The notes under the pieces are model-generated. The model saw nothing but the letters and a program-made list of their open reading frames with translations, made no database searches and had not been told where the DNA came from. 64,000 nucleotides of DNA from assembly GCF_001281265.1 (NCBI RefSeq), contig NZ_JXDB01000007.1:62001-126000 (forward strand), in the 5' to 3' direction. The position numbers and the translations under genes were made by a program. This document shows, piece after piece, positions 45,280 through 54,867 of the stretch. The stretch comes from Apilactobacillus kunkeei DSM 12361 = ATCC 700308 (GTDB lineage: Bacteria; Bacillota; Bacilli; Lactobacillales; Lactobacillaceae). Within the stretch, counting starts at the first letter, position 1, and each line of letters starts with the position of its first letter.

Positions 45280-46623
45280 TTAATCAACGTTGAATCTTAG
45301 TCCCTTAGGGAAGAAATTTTTAATCGTACCATTTACAACCTTACCAAAAGCAATAGGTTGGTTCTTACAGATTAGTTGGTACCATCCCTTCTTAACATCC
45401 TTATCACAGTTGATAACATCCCCATGGACATATTGTTTCCAGTCATCTTCAGATATTTCTAAACGATTAACAACCTCATTACTATGCAAAGCTAATGCTA
45501 ATGCATAACTTGGTTCAAAACGTTTCTTCTTAATTGTTCCTAGATGTAATCCTGGACGCATCACCTTTAATCCCTTCAATTCGGGAAGAGTATTATCAAA
45601 GGTGTATAATTGATCTCCGAATAAAATTAAGTGTTTTGGATCAAAGTTATTTAGGTTTGCTTCCTTAAACTCATTCCATAGTTTCTTATCATCAATTGAT
45701 AGATTACTTTGCAAACGATGTTTAATCTTCTTAGCATTACCTTCGTCGTTACTAGATAGTTTGGAAACAAAGTGACCTTCACCCTTGAAGTGATTAGGGA
45801 ATAGTCTAACCGTATTAGCTAATTCTTCATTTCCATCTGCCCATTGTGGCTTACCACTTAACATCCCATCGTATTTCTTAATTGGATCAATGGAAAAATC
45901 ATAAGTGTCTTTCATCCATTCGACAATTTGTTCATCCTCCTCTGGAGCAAACGTACATGTTGAGTAGATAATCTTACCACCTGGTTTTAGCATCTTAACT
46001 GCTTGTTCAATGATTTCCTTTTGACGAGTAGCACATTGACTGGGATATTCCGCATTCCAATATTGAATAGCATCGTTATTCTTTCTAAACATCCCTTCAC
46101 CAGAACATGGCGCATCAATTAGAATCTTATCGAAGAAACGTGGGAAATGCTTGGCTAGGTTGTTTGGATTTTCATTTAGAATTAGCGCGTTTCTAATCCC
46201 AAATCTTTCAACATTTTCTACTAGAATCTTAGCACGCTTATAATCAATTTCATTGGTTACTAATAAACCCTGATTATCCATGTAACTAGCGACATGGGTT
46301 GTCTTTCCACCGGGAGCGGCACATAGGTCCAATACGTAATCTCCTGGTTTGATATCCGCTACTTCACCTACATACATCGCACTAGGTTCTTGTGAGTAAA
46401 TCGCACCACTTTGATGCTCAACACTCTTACCGTTAACATCACCATAGTAGCCATATTGGCAGTATTCAATTGATTCATTATTAGGTTCTGCTGGCATGTG
46501 TTCCTTTAATGGATTAATTCTAAATCCAGGATTGGTATCTTTATCTAGACTGGCAAAGAATGATTCTGCATCATCCCCCAGTAGTTTTTGATATTTAGTT
46601 TTAAAATCGTTTGGTAATTGCAC
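45280..46623 (-). CDS. RsmB/NOP-family rRNA cytosine-C5 methyltransferase (RsmF/YebU-like)
   Basis: A 447-aa protein with SAM motif LCAAPGGKTTHVASYM, motif IV DAPCSGEGMFRK (Cys) and motif VI YSTCTFAPEEDE (catalytic Cys). The C-terminal RsmF-type domain has MRPGLHLGTIKKKRFEPSYA. The start is GTG after AAAAGGAG. It probably methylates 16S rRNA. It is divergent from the HAD gene. Confidence 0.92.
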   Translation of the reverse strand: MQLPNDFKTKYQKLLGDDAESFFASLDKDTNPGFRINPLKEHMPAEPNNESIEYCQYGYYGDVNGKSVEHQSGAIYSQEPSAMYVGEVADIKPGDYVLDLCAAPGGKTTHVASYMDNQGLLVTNEIDYKRAKILVENVERFGIRNALILNENPNNLAKHFPRFFDKILIDAPCSGEGMFRKNNDAIQYWNAEYPSQCATRQKEIIEQAVKMLKPGGKIIYSTCTFAPEEDEQIVEWMKDTYDFSIDPIKKYDGMLSGKPQWADGNEELANTVRLFPNHFKGEGHFVSKLSSNDEGNAKKIKHRLQSNLSIDDKKLWNEFKEANLNNFDPKHLILFGDQLYTFDNTLPELKGLKVMRPGLHLGTIKKKRFEPSYALALALHSNEVVNRLEISEDDWKQYVHGDVINCDKDVKKGWYQLICKNQPIAFGKVVNGTIKNFFPKGLRFNVD

Positions 46624-46709
46624 GAGATTGCTCCTTTTGCATTGACTTACATTTTTTAATTAGTTAACATATTACTATTATATTTTTTTAAAAGAGGTGA
46701 AACAACTAC

Positions 46710-47516
46710 ATGGATAAGAAACTTATCGCAATTGACCTTGATGGAACTACACTAAATAGTGAGTCAAAGGTTTCACAAAAAACTATTAATACTTTAAATA
46801 AAGTAATTGATTTAGGTCATGTTGTCAATATTGTATCAGGACGTCCACCACGTTTGATTACAGACATCTATAACCAAATTGGTTTAGACAATCCTTTAAT
46901 TAGTTTTAACGGTAGTCTAGGATACAATCCACTAACTGATTGGAATAAGGCATACGAATACAATATCGATCGTGACATCGTCTTTGAAGTCTTAAGACAA
47001 GATAAAGACTTAGGGATTAACCTAATGGCTGTTGAAGGTAAAGAACTATTCTTGGCTAATCGTGAAGCAAACGACGAAGTTGGTTTCTTCCCAACTAGTC
47101 TTGAACCTTCTGAATTCATTACTAAAGAGAACTTAAATGAAAACCCAATTTGTCTAACTCTACAAATCCAACACAATAAGATGGATAAATTCATTAACTA
47201 TGTAGATCGTAACTATGGTGATACCCTACAAATTTCACCATGGGGAGGTCCTGATTCAATCGTTGAATTAGCATCTAAGGACGTTAGTAAGGAAACTGGT
47301 CTAGAAGTACTATCTGACTACTACAATATTGACCAATCTAACATCATTGCTTTTGGTGATGAATTTAACGATGAAACCATGTTGAAGTACGCTGGCTTAG
47401 GAGTTGCTATGAAGAATGGTCAACCTAAGATTAAACAATTAGCCGATGACGTTACCAAGTACAATAACGATAATGACGGTTTAGCTCGTTATCTAGACGA
47501 ATACTTTGAACTATAA
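46710..47516 (+). CDS. Cof-type HAD-IIB hydrolase
   Basis: A 268-aa sugar-phosphatase-type HAD protein. Motif I is IAIDLDGTTLN (Asp8, Asp10), motif II is IVSGRPP, and motifs III/IV are GDEFNDETML. A C2B cap lies between. AGAGGTGA precedes the ATG. The substrate is unknown; such enzymes act on sugar phosphates or flavin nucleotides. Confidence 0.92.
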   Translation: MDKKLIAIDLDGTTLNSESKVSQKTINTLNKVIDLGHVVNIVSGRPPRLITDIYNQIGLDNPLISFNGSLGYNPLTDWNKAYEYNIDRDIVFEVLRQDKDLGINLMAVEGKELFLANREANDEVGFFPTSLEPSEFITKENLNENPICLTLQIQHNKMDKFINYVDRNYGDTLQISPWGGPDSIVELASKDVSKETGLEVLSDYYNIDQSNIIAFGDEFNDETMLKYAGLGVAMKNGQPKIKQLADDVTKYNNDNDGLARYLDEYFEL

Positions 47517-47546
47517 AAAGACTTGAGATTAACTCAAGTCTTTTTT
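47517..47546. terminator. Bidirectional terminator between the HAD gene and glpK
   Basis: AAGACTTGAG pairs with CTCAAGTCTT around a 5-nt loop with A and T flanks, between convergent genes. Confidence 0.9.
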
Positions 47547-47553
47547 CTTTTTC

Positions 47554-49059
47554 TTATTTATTTGGATGAAACATTTGCGTACTCTTAACCGCTAATTGCC
47601 AACCTTCATAGTAGTGATTACGTTTGGCTTCATCCATCTTAGGATAAAACTCGTCTTGCTTTGGTTTAATTTGCTTAATCTCATCAATATCTTTCCAAAA
47701 GCCAACTGCTAATCCTGCTAAGTAAGCAGAACCTAATGCAGTGGTTTCTGATATGGATGATCTTTCAATTGGTGTATTTAAGATATCTGATTGGAATTGC
47801 ATCAAATAATCATTTTGCGCAGCCCCACCATCAACCTTTAGATGCTTCAAGTCTAATTGAGTATCATCCACCATAGTGTTAACCACATCCTTGGTTTGAT
47901 ATGCTAGTGAGTCCAAAGTAGCCTTAACAAAGTCTTCCTTGGAAGTAGCTCTAGTTAACCCAAAGATTGCTCCTCGACTGTCTTGGTCCCAATATGGGGC
48001 GCCTAGACCAGTAAATGCCGGAACGACGTAAACATCATGGTCGTTGGCAGAATTAAATGCTAATTCCTGGGTTTCCTTAGCATCGTTAATAATTCTAAGA
48101 CCATCTCTTAACCATTGAATGGCGGAACCTGCGACAAAGACACTTCCCTCAATGGCATAGTTAACCTTGCCATCAATTCCATAAGCAATAGTTGTTAGTA
48201 AACCACGATCAGATAATACCGGTTTATTACCCGTATTCATGACAATGAATGAACCAGTGCCGTAGGTATTCTTAACACTGCCGGCTTCTAGTCCTAATTG
48301 ACCGAATAATGCCGATTGTTGGTCACCAGCAATTCCTGAGACCGGAATTTGCACACCATAAAAAGCGTAACCAGCAGTGTAACCATATATTTCAGATGAT
48401 GATCTAACACTTGGCAATATTCGTTTTGGAATATCCAAAGCGGCTAGAATTTCGTCATCCCAACTTAACGTGTGAATGTTATACAACATTGTTCTACTTG
48501 CATTGGAATAATCAGTCGCATGAACATGACCACCAGTTAATTTCCATAGAATCCAGGTATCAATGGTTCCAAATAAAATATCACCATTTTCCGCCTTTTT
48601 TCTAATGCCATCGACGTTATCTAACAACCACTTGATTTTGGTGGCTGAGAAGTATGAGTCAATAACCAAACCGGTCTTTTCATGAATCATCTTGGTATAA
48701 CCAGCGGCTTTTAAATCATTCGCAATGTTACTTGTTTGTTTTGATTGCCATACAATTGCATTATGAACTGGTTCACCCGTAATTCTATCCCACATGACTG
48801 TGGTTTCTCTTTGGTTGGTAATCCCAATTCCACGAACCTTATAAGGCGGTATTTTGGAGTGAATTAATGCTTCTGAGATAACAGTCTGCACAGCGTCCCA
48901 TATTTCATTAGCATCATGTTCAACCCATCCTGATTGAGGGAAAAATTGCGTAATTTCCTTTTGTGACTTACTTACCACTTCGCCACTATGGTTAAAAATC
49001 ATAGCACGAACACTGGTAGTTCCCTCATCAATTGACATTATATACTGTTCGTTTTGCAT
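47554..49059 (-). CDS. glpK: Glycerol kinase
   Basis: A 501-aa FGGY-family kinase making glycerol-3-phosphate. Signatures are [28 protein letters not shown], the FGGY motif GAGGATGGT-like [12 protein letters not shown], and [19 protein letters not shown]. Its His loop region ([16 protein letters not shown]) is typical. TGAGGAAA precedes the ATG. No glpF or glpD lies next to it. Its product could feed PlsY. Confidence 0.96.
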   Translation of the reverse strand: MQNEQYIMSIDEGTTSVRAMIFNHSGEVVSKSQKEITQFFPQSGWVEHDANEIWDAVQTVISEALIHSKIPPYKVRGIGITNQRETTVMWDRITGEPVHNAIVWQSKQTSNIANDLKAAGYTKMIHEKTGLVIDSYFSATKIKWLLDNVDGIRKKAENGDILFGTIDTWILWKLTGGHVHATDYSNASRTMLYNIHTLSWDDEILAALDIPKRILPSVRSSSEIYGYTAGYAFYGVQIPVSGIAGDQQSALFGQLGLEAGSVKNTYGTGSFIVMNTGNKPVLSDRGLLTTIAYGIDGKVNYAIEGSVFVAGSAIQWLRDGLRIINDAKETQELAFNSANDHDVYVVPAFTGLGAPYWDQDSRGAIFGLTRATSKEDFVKATLDSLAYQTKDVVNTMVDDTQLDLKHLKVDGGAAQNDYLMQFQSDILNTPIERSSISETTALGSAYLAGLAVGFWKDIDEIKQIKPKQDEFYPKMDEAKRNHYYEGWQLAVKSTQMFHPNK

Positions 49060-49075
49060 TTTATTTCCTCAGTTA

Positions 49076-49264
49076 TTATTTTTCGTCACTCTTTAGTTTA
49101 CCTGCAACACTGTAGTTACTCTTCTTCATTTCGTTTAAAACAATGTGAACGTGTTCAGCTGGTGCACCAGTGTTCTTTACGATTGCACTGGTAACGTCAG
49201 CAACTAGTCCCTTCAATTGTTCTTCGTTTCTTCCTTCGATTAAATCAATATGTACTAATGGCAT
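49076..49264 (-). CDS. 4-oxalocrotonate tautomerase family protein
   Basis: A 62-aa protein. The ATG at 49264 is chosen because it is followed directly by Pro (MPLVHIDLIEGR), the catalytic N-terminal proline once Met is removed, and lies seven bases after AGGAG. The ATG at 49270 is too close to the site and would bury the proline. It is 16 bp upstream of glpK. The physiological substrate is unknown. Confidence 0.9.
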   Translation of the reverse strand: MPLVHIDLIEGRNEEQLKGLVADVTSAIVKNTGAPAEHVHIVLNEMKKSNYSVAGKLKSDEK

Positions 49265-49381
49265 AATCATTCTCCTAATCTATAATTTTATTCTGATTAT
49301 ACTTTAGATACTTATATATTTCAATTTTTTAAAAGTTTAATGTACAATTATAGAAATGAAATTAACGAGGGAGTGTTTAAC

Positions 49382-50812
49382 ATGCCAAAGTTTCCAGAAT
49401 ACGATGCATGTACTAGTATCTTAGTCGGTAAGAAGGCATCTGTTGATGGTTCTACCATGATTGGTCGTAACGAAGATTGCAAAGCAACCTGGCCAAAACA
49501 TTTTGTTGTTCATCCTCATAAAGAGTATAAGGAAAAACCAGTGTTTAAAGCGCAAGAAAACGCCTTTATGATGGAATTACCTACTGTTAGAGGAAAATAC
49601 ACCGCTACTCCAGAATGGACTAATAAAGAGGGATTATTTGAAGAAGAAGGTATTAACGAATACGGTGTTGCTATGAGTGCTACCGAAAGTGCCTACTCAA
49701 ATAGTTATGTATTAGGATTTGACCCACTAGTTGAAGGCGGTATCAGCGAAGCTTCTGTGGTCACAGTTGTTCTACCGTACGTGAAAACAGCACGTGAGGG
49801 TGTTAAACGCCTAGGTGAAATCGTCTCCAAGTATGGTTCAAGTGAAAGCAATGGTATCTTATTCTCAGATCAAGAAGAAGTTTGGTACTTTGAAATTGGT
49901 TCCGGCCATCAATGGGTAGCAATGCGAATTCCAGATGATTGCTATGCTGTTGTATCAAATCGCCTAGCCATTCAAAACATCGACTTCGATGACCCTGATA
50001 ACTTTATGTGGTCAGCAGATATCATTGATTTCGTCAGAAAGAACCACTTAAATAACTCTAATAACGGTAGTTTTAACTTTAGAGAAATCTTCGGAACTAG
50101 AAATGAGTCTGACCTATACTACAACAACCCACGTGTTTGGTATGGTCAACGCATGTTTAACCCAGAAATTAAACAAGATCCAGAATCATATGACCTACCA
50201 TTTGTCAGAAAGCCAAGTCGCTTAATCTCCGTGCAAGATGCTAAGGACTTTCTAGCATCACACTACCAAGGAACCCCATTTGATCCAGTTGGTAAAGGTA
50301 GTCACGAAGACAAGACAAGATACCGTCCAATTAGTTTGGCAAAGGCCCAAGAATCACACGTCTTACAAATTCGTCCTAACCTTCCAATCGAAGTTGGTGG
50401 TATTCACTGGTTATCAATGGGTGTTGCCGCACAAAGCGTCTTTGTTCCATTCTTTGCCGGCATCAAAGATACCCCACTGGAATACAAGATTGGTAAGTTA
50501 ACCTATGAACCAAAGTCAGCTTATTGGATTTTCAAACTGGCTGGAGTGTTATTAGACCCACACTACAATACCTTTGTTGATGTTGTCGGTGACGTCCAAG
50601 AAAAACTTAATATCTACTTCCAACAAAAGATTAATGAAGCTGATATCAAGGCCAATGATTTAGCACCTCAAGAAGTATCTGATTTTGTCACAAAGATCAG
50701 TAATGAATGTGCTGAATATGCAATGGATAGTTACAGACATCTATCATACGAAATGATTTCCAAATCAACCGACTTTTCAAAGTTAAACTATAATACAGAC
50801 GAAAACCTATAA
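49382..50812 (+). CDS. Peptidase family C69 dipeptidase (PepD-like)
   Basis: A 476-aa Ntn-hydrolase. The nucleophile Cys lies in YDACTSILVGKKASVDGS, six residues after the initiator Pro-Lys, and DGSTMIGRNED is the family signature. Further support is YEVAMSATES-like EYGVAMSATESAY and VSNRLAIQ. The ATG at 49382 follows GAGGGAG by eight bases; an upstream ATG at 49340 precedes it. It is cytosolic, with no signal peptide, and is used in peptide utilisation. Its strong terminator backs onto that of rplS. Confidence 0.93.
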   Translation: MPKFPEYDACTSILVGKKASVDGSTMIGRNEDCKATWPKHFVVHPHKEYKEKPVFKAQENAFMMELPTVRGKYTATPEWTNKEGLFEEEGINEYGVAMSATESAYSNSYVLGFDPLVEGGISEASVVTVVLPYVKTAREGVKRLGEIVSKYGSSESNGILFSDQEEVWYFEIGSGHQWVAMRIPDDCYAVVSNRLAIQNIDFDDPDNFMWSADIIDFVRKNHLNNSNNGSFNFREIFGTRNESDLYYNNPRVWYGQRMFNPEIKQDPESYDLPFVRKPSRLISVQDAKDFLASHYQGTPFDPVGKGSHEDKTRYRPISLAKAQESHVLQIRPNLPIEVGGIHWLSMGVAAQSVFVPFFAGIKDTPLEYKIGKLTYEPKSAYWIFKLAGVLLDPHYNTFVDVVGDVQEKLNIYFQQKINEADIKANDLAPQEVSDFVTKISNECAEYAMDSYRHLSYEMISKSTDFSKLNYNTDENL

Positions 50813-50815
50813 AAT

Positions 50816-50845
50816 AAAAGGATGACTTAATTGTCATCCTTTTTT
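50816..50845 (+). terminator. Terminator of the C69 dipeptidase gene
   Basis: AAAAGGATGAC pairs with GTCATCCTTTT around a 6-nt loop, followed by T residues. Confidence 0.9.
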
Positions 50846-50848
50846 GTA

Positions 50849-50882
50849 CAAAAAAAGAGCAACGCATAAGCGTTACTCTTCA
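50849..50882 (-). terminator. Terminator of rplS
   Basis: On the minus strand AAGAGTAACGC pairs with GCGTTGCTCTT (one T-G wobble), followed by seven T residues. Confidence 0.9.
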
Positions 50883-50902
50883 TTTTAGATATAAATTTTA
50901 TC

Positions 50903-51259
50903 TTAACGACGACGTGCTTCTTTAATACGAGCAGCCTTACCATGACGTTCGCGTAAGTAGTATAGCTTAGCACGACGTACGGCACCACGACGAGTTACTT
51001 CTAACTTAGCAACACGTGGTGAGTGTAGTGGGAAGATACGTTCAACACCTACACCTGAAGTAATCTTACGAACAGTGTAAGTAGCTTGGATACCTGTACC
51101 GTGGCGTTTGATAACAACACCTTCGAATACTTGGATACGTTCGTTGCTACCTTCAACAACCTTTACAGATACCTTAACAGTATCTCCGGCTCTAAATTCT
51201 GGAACATCACTCTTTAGTTGTTCCGCGTTAATCTTTGAGATTAATTCGTTTTGACGCAT
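50903..51259 (-). CDS. rplS: 50S ribosomal protein L19
   Basis: A 118-aa ribosomal protein (usual length about 115). [16 protein letters not shown] and [22 protein letters not shown] are typical. The ATG at 51259 follows GGAGG; the frame extends 15 codons upstream through leader sequence. It is preceded by a 126-bp gap from trmD containing a probable leader. Confidence 0.97.
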   Translation of the reverse strand: MRQNELISKINAEQLKSDVPEFRAGDTVKVSVKVVEGSNERIQVFEGVVIKRHGTGIQATYTVRKITSGVGVERIFPLHSPRVAKLEVTRRGAVRRAKLYYLRERHGKAARIKEARRR

Positions 51260-51261
51260 AA

Positions 51262-51340
51262 TATAACATCCTCCAACTAGCATTCTTGTCTTTACTTGTT
51301 GCAACAGCGGAATACCGTTTTTATTTAACTATAAAAATAG
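51262..51340 (-). promoter_or_regulatory. Possible L19 leader upstream of rplS
   Basis: The minus-strand segment contains CGGTATTCCGCTGTTGCAAC and AAGACAAGAATGCTAGTTGG before the ribosome-binding site. It resembles the conserved 5' untranslated element of firmicute rplS genes as I recall it. The pairing was not computed. Confidence 0.35.
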
Positions 51341-51385
51341 TCAACTAAAATACTAACATAACCGCAATTACTTGTAAAGATTATT

Positions 51386-52132
51386 TTATTCCTCTTCTAT
51401 TTTTACTTCCGCTAACAATTTCTTTTGTAAATCAGTTAATTGACTGTAATCAATTAAGTCTGGGCGTCTAATGTAAGTCTTTCTTAGCGCCTCTTTTTCG
51501 CGCCATTCTTCAATCTTTTGGTGGTTACCACTAGTCAACACATCAGGTACTGTCATTCCCCTAAAATCTGCCGGTCTAGTGTATTGAGGATATTCTAGTA
51601 ATCCACTTGAGAATGAATCACCTGGTGCTGATTCATCATTACCCAAAACATCAGATAATAATCGAGCAGTTGCATCAATCATCACCATTGCTGGTAGTTC
51701 TCCACCAGTTAAGACAAAGTCACCCAATGAGTATTCATCAGTAACTAATGTCTTAATTCTTTCGTCATATCCTTCATAGTGACCACAAATGAACGTTAAA
51801 TGGTCTTCTTTAGATAGCTTTTCGGCCTCTTTTTGATCGAACTTCTTTCCTGCCGGATCCAATAGAATTACACGTCCCTTAGAAATGCCTTCCTTAGCAG
51901 CTTCTTCTTGGGTGTGAGTAAGTGCATCAAAAATAGGTTGAGCTTGTAGTAACATTCCCGCACCACCACCAAACGGGTAGTCATCAACGTTACCGTGCTT
52001 GTTGGTCGAAAAGTCTCTAAAGTTAGTGATATTAATATCTAATAATCCTTTATCCTTTGCTTTTCCAAGGATTGAATCACCCAAAGGGCCATCAAACATA
52101 TCTGGAAACAAGCTTAAGATATCAATCTTCAT
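51386..52132 (-). CDS. trmD: tRNA (guanine37-N1)-methyltransferase TrmD
   Basis: A 248-aa SPOUT methyltransferase preventing frameshifts. Signatures are [35 protein letters not shown] and the knot [19 protein letters not shown]. The ATG at 52132 follows TAGGGGG; its start overlaps the rimM end by 11 bp. Four-gene order khpA-rimM-trmD-rplS is as in other Firmicutes. Confidence 0.97.
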   Translation of the reverse strand: MKIDILSLFPDMFDGPLGDSILGKAKDKGLLDINITNFRDFSTNKHGNVDDYPFGGGAGMLLQAQPIFDALTHTQEEAAKEGISKGRVILLDPAGKKFDQKEAEKLSKEDHLTFICGHYEGYDERIKTLVTDEYSLGDFVLTGGELPAMVMIDATARLLSDVLGNDESAPGDSFSSGLLEYPQYTRPADFRGMTVPDVLTSGNHQKIEEWREKEALRKTYIRRPDLIDYSQLTDLQKKLLAEVKIEEE

Positions 52133-52646
52133 CGTCGAGCCCCCTAGGAACATCCACAGTAATTATTTCATCGTCTAAATTAACATCTAAGATAACTGAA
52201 TCAATCTTAGGTAATAATAAATCGGACTTGTTATCACGTGAGACAACCCAAACATCATTGGCACCTGGTGAAAGAATTTCCTTAACGGAACCAATCTTTT
52301 GTCCATCAGTATCTAAAACATCTAAACCAATGATTTGGTGATAGTAGTATTCGCCAGGTTGTAAGTCATCACTATCAAGTTGATCTTCAGCAATCTTTAA
52401 TTCCGAAGGTTTTAAGTATTCAACATCATTGATAGTTGGCTTGTCTTTAAAGTGTAGCAAGATGAAGTTCTTATGAGTTCTAACACCATCGATCACTAAC
52501 TTTTCACTCTTAGTATCATTTAAAAACGCATAAACTTCATTACCAACTTTAAAACGTTTTTCAGGGAAATCGGTAATAGACATTACACGAACTTCACCAC
52601 GAAGTCCCTGAGTATTTACAATCTTTCCAATATTATAAAAGTTCAT
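52122..52646 (-). CDS. rimM: 16S rRNA maturation factor RimM
   Basis: A 174-aa protein with the N-terminal beta-barrel ([18 protein letters not shown]) and PRC-barrel domain ([26 protein letters not shown]). It helps 30S head assembly. It ends inside the start of trmD. A terminator lies between it and khpA, so it probably has its own promoter or depends on read-through. Confidence 0.95.
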   Translation of the reverse strand: MNFYNIGKIVNTQGLRGEVRVMSITDFPEKRFKVGNEVYAFLNDTKSEKLVIDGVRTHKNFILLHFKDKPTINDVEYLKPSELKIAEDQLDSDDLQPGEYYYHQIIGLDVLDTDGQKIGSVKEILSPGANDVWVVSRDNKSDLLLPKIDSVILDVNLDDEIITVDVPRGLDDED

Positions 52647-52670
52647 TATTCATTTCCCCTTTTATGTTAA

Positions 52671-52713
52671 AAAACTCTTAAACAAAACACCAAGGTTTCA
52701 TTTAAGAGTTTTT
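52671..52713 (-). terminator. Terminator after khpA
   Basis: On the minus strand AAAACTCTTAAA pairs with TTTAAGAGTTTT around an 18-nt loop, followed by T residues. The upstream arm overlaps the khpA stop codon. Confidence 0.75.
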
Positions 52714-52959
52714 ATTCTTACTATCATCAATAATCAGTCTTACGCGCTTATCACCAGAAACACGAGCACTATAAACAATCGTACGAATTGTTTGTGCTAC
52801 ATGGCCCTTTTTACCGATAATTCTACCGACATCGGTAGGATTGGTAACAAGATGATATTCATAGAAACGATCCGATTCACTATGATCGATAGCAACATCC
52901 TCTGGATATTCCACCAGTGGTTTTACGATTTTTTTAATCAGCTCATCAAAATTAGTCAT
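52702..52959 (-). CDS. khpA: KH-domain RNA-binding protein KhpA
   Basis: An 85-aa single KH domain with the GxxG loop in GRIIGKKGHVAQTIRTI. In streptococci and lactobacilli KhpA pairs with KhpB/EloR to regulate elongation of the cell. It is 13 bp downstream of rpsP and cotranscribed with it. Confidence 0.94.
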   Translation of the reverse strand: MTNFDELIKKIVKPLVEYPEDVAIDHSESDRFYEYHLVTNPTDVGRIIGKKGHVAQTIRTIVYSARVSGDKRVRLIIDDSKNKNS

Positions 52960-52972
52960 AACTCGATATCAC

Positions 52973-53248
52973 TTATTTCTTAGAGTATTTAGCTTCATGA
53001 TATTTCTTCATGATACCAGCATCAGATAGTAAGTTACGTACAGTATCTGAAGGTTGTGCACCCTTGTTTAACCATTCGAAGATATCTTCTTCTTCTAGTT
53101 TAACAGTACTTGGTTGAGTTAATGGATTGTAAGTACCAACAGTTTGGATGAAACGACCATCACGAGGGCTACGTGAATCAGCAACTACAACACGGTAGAA
53201 AGGACGCTTCTTTGAACCCATTCTCTTCAAACGAATTTTAACAGACAT
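52973..53248 (-). CDS. rpsP: 30S ribosomal protein S16
   Basis: A 91-aa ribosomal protein: [20 protein letters not shown] and [18 protein letters not shown] are the family signatures. AGGAGGTG precedes the ATG. It has its own promoter, found between it and the upstream 95-aa gene. Confidence 0.98.
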   Translation of the reverse strand: MSVKIRLKRMGSKKRPFYRVVVADSRSPRDGRFIQTVGTYNPLTQPSTVKLEEEDIFEWLNKGAQPSDTVRNLLSDAGIMKKYHEAKYSKK

Positions 53249-53284
53249 TAATAAACACCTCCTGTATTTCTTTTAACGATATTA

Positions 53285-53313
53285 AATATAACAGTTATTT
53301 AGATGCTTGTAAA
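53285..53313 (-). promoter_or_regulatory. Promoter of rpsP-khpA
   Basis: On the minus strand the -35 TTTACA (53313-53308) and -10 TATATT (53290-53285) are separated by 17 bp, 36 bp before the ATG. This separates rpsP from the upstream AAA/VWA cassette. Confidence 0.75.
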
Positions 53314-53340
53314 GGTTTTTTTCTTTACACCATGATTTTT

Positions 53341-53628
53341 TTATTGAAAATCAGCTAAAAGAGCACTTTTTGCTAGTTGATCCATGTATTTTTCGTTATA
53401 AATAACAAAATTATGGACGCTTTGATAATCATCAAAATCAACTTTAACATTCTCAAATATCTGATTTCTAACTAACTCCTTGGCTAGATTAACATCATTA
53501 ACTGACATCTTTGCCACAAATGGAGAGTCTTCATAAATCTCATCCCAAGAATTAGATAGTAATGCCTTTGCTCTTTTAATATTGACGTTATTATTAATCG
53601 CCATTTTTAATATATCCGGTTCTAACAT
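53341..53628 (-). CDS. Hypothetical 95-aa protein of the AAA/VWA cassette
   Basis: A small, acidic, probably helical soluble protein (RAKALLSNSWDEIYED; VNDVNLAKELVRNQIFENVK) without Cys or membrane segment. I do not recognise it. It starts 4 bp after the VWA gene ends, so the two are surely cotranscribed. An accessory or adaptor role is inferred from position only. Confidence 0.7.
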   Translation of the reverse strand: MLEPDILKMAINNNVNIKRAKALLSNSWDEIYEDSPFVAKMSVNDVNLAKELVRNQIFENVKVDFDDYQSVHNFVIYNEKYMDQLAKSALLADFQ

Positions 53629-53632
53629 TTTA

Positions 53633-54862
53633 TCACATCCTAATTTGGTCTAAATATAAGACGTTGTCTTTTTGATTAAGTACTGATAAATCGTCGTAGT
53701 AGTCCAATAGAACCCAGGTAATATTCAAGTTTGATTGGTTCAAATATTCTTCACCCTTACCGTCGGTGAAAATAATGCATCCCTGCTTAGCCAATTTATG
53801 ATTGTTGACATAGTCAACAATGCTTTGGTACTTGGTACCACCCTTTAATAACCGTTTATTGGATAACAGACTATCGCTAATCGTATGAACCTCAGCATCA
53901 AACGTATAGCAATTAACCTCAATATTTCGCATCGATTGAATTTCCTTAACGACACTAACCATATTGGTATATTGATCATCGCTGATTGAACCCGAACTAT
54001 CAATAAAGACGTTTACATGTTCACTCTGACGTCCAATCCTTCCTGCAATATCCATGCGATATGGTTGTCTGCGGTTAAATCGGTTATATGTCTTCTTTGA
54101 TCGATTACTCTTATTTCCAGTAAGTCTGCTTACGATTTGTCGTAAATTTATTCTAGGCATCATAACAGACTTAAGCTGCTTATTAACTGCCATTGAAAGT
54201 TCACCACGATATTGGCTATAAGCATCCCTTAATAGCTTATAGATTGTTTCTTTTCTTTGGTCATAGTCTTGATTACTGATATTGCCCTCATCATCAAAAT
54301 ATCGATGATCATCGACAATTCGAAGGTTATCATTATCTAATTTACCAACACCATCCTGTTTATCCTGACTAAACAAATCGTAAAGCTGTTTAGCGTATTG
54401 ACTCGAATCCAGATTTGGTTTCATATCAAGATTATATTGGTAGTTAATCTTATCTAGCGTCCATCCCTTGGAATAAACATCGGTAACGTATTGGTTAACG
54501 GCCACATCGGAGGCCACGTCATTCAATTGACTGTGATTGACGTATCTGAGGGGATGCAACCACACGATATGCATGGCTAGATGCTCCAGGATTGCAACCA
54601 AATCATTATCATCTGCAACATCATCATTTAAATGAGTAGGATTATATGCCAATTCCAATTGGTTATTTGACCACTTCAATGCCAGAAATGAATCAATCGT
54701 ATCATCTGCATTCCTGTTTAAATGGAGCAAAATTTCGCCATAGAAGCTCTTATTATGAATTAAGGATAAAATCCCTTTAGCAATAATTCCATCCATCTCA
54801 ATTGGACTATTTTGCTTTGATTTTTTATGAATTAGGTCGTAAATATCACTATTAAGTGTCAT
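53633..54862 (-). CDS. VWA-like protein with a degenerate metallopeptidase-like N-terminal domain (DUF2201/COG3864-like)
   Basis: A 409-aa protein. The N-terminal half resembles the putative metallopeptidase domain of this family (ILEHLAMHIVWLHPLRYVNH; DVASDVAVNQYVTD). The zinc motif HExxH reads H94-L-A-M-H98, so the general-base Glu is missing while the third His103 remains. The C-terminal half is VWA-like with a MIDAS DSSGS (Asp288-Ser292) and FTDGKGEEY. The start ATG 54862 follows AGGTGA by five bases and lies 5 bp after the AAA gene. Confidence 0.8.
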   Translation of the reverse strand: MTLNSDIYDLIHKKSKQNSPIEMDGIIAKGILSLIHNKSFYGEILLHLNRNADDTIDSFLALKWSNNQLELAYNPTHLNDDVADDNDLVAILEHLAMHIVWLHPLRYVNHSQLNDVASDVAVNQYVTDVYSKGWTLDKINYQYNLDMKPNLDSSQYAKQLYDLFSQDKQDGVGKLDNDNLRIVDDHRYFDDEGNISNQDYDQRKETIYKLLRDAYSQYRGELSMAVNKQLKSVMMPRINLRQIVSRLTGNKSNRSKKTYNRFNRRQPYRMDIAGRIGRQSEHVNVFIDSSGSISDDQYTNMVSVVKEIQSMRNIEVNCYTFDAEVHTISDSLLSNKRLLKGGTKYQSIVDYVNNHKLAKQGCIIFTDGKGEEYLNQSNLNITWVLLDYYDDLSVLNQKDNVLYLDQIRM

Positions 54863-54867
54863 ATTAA

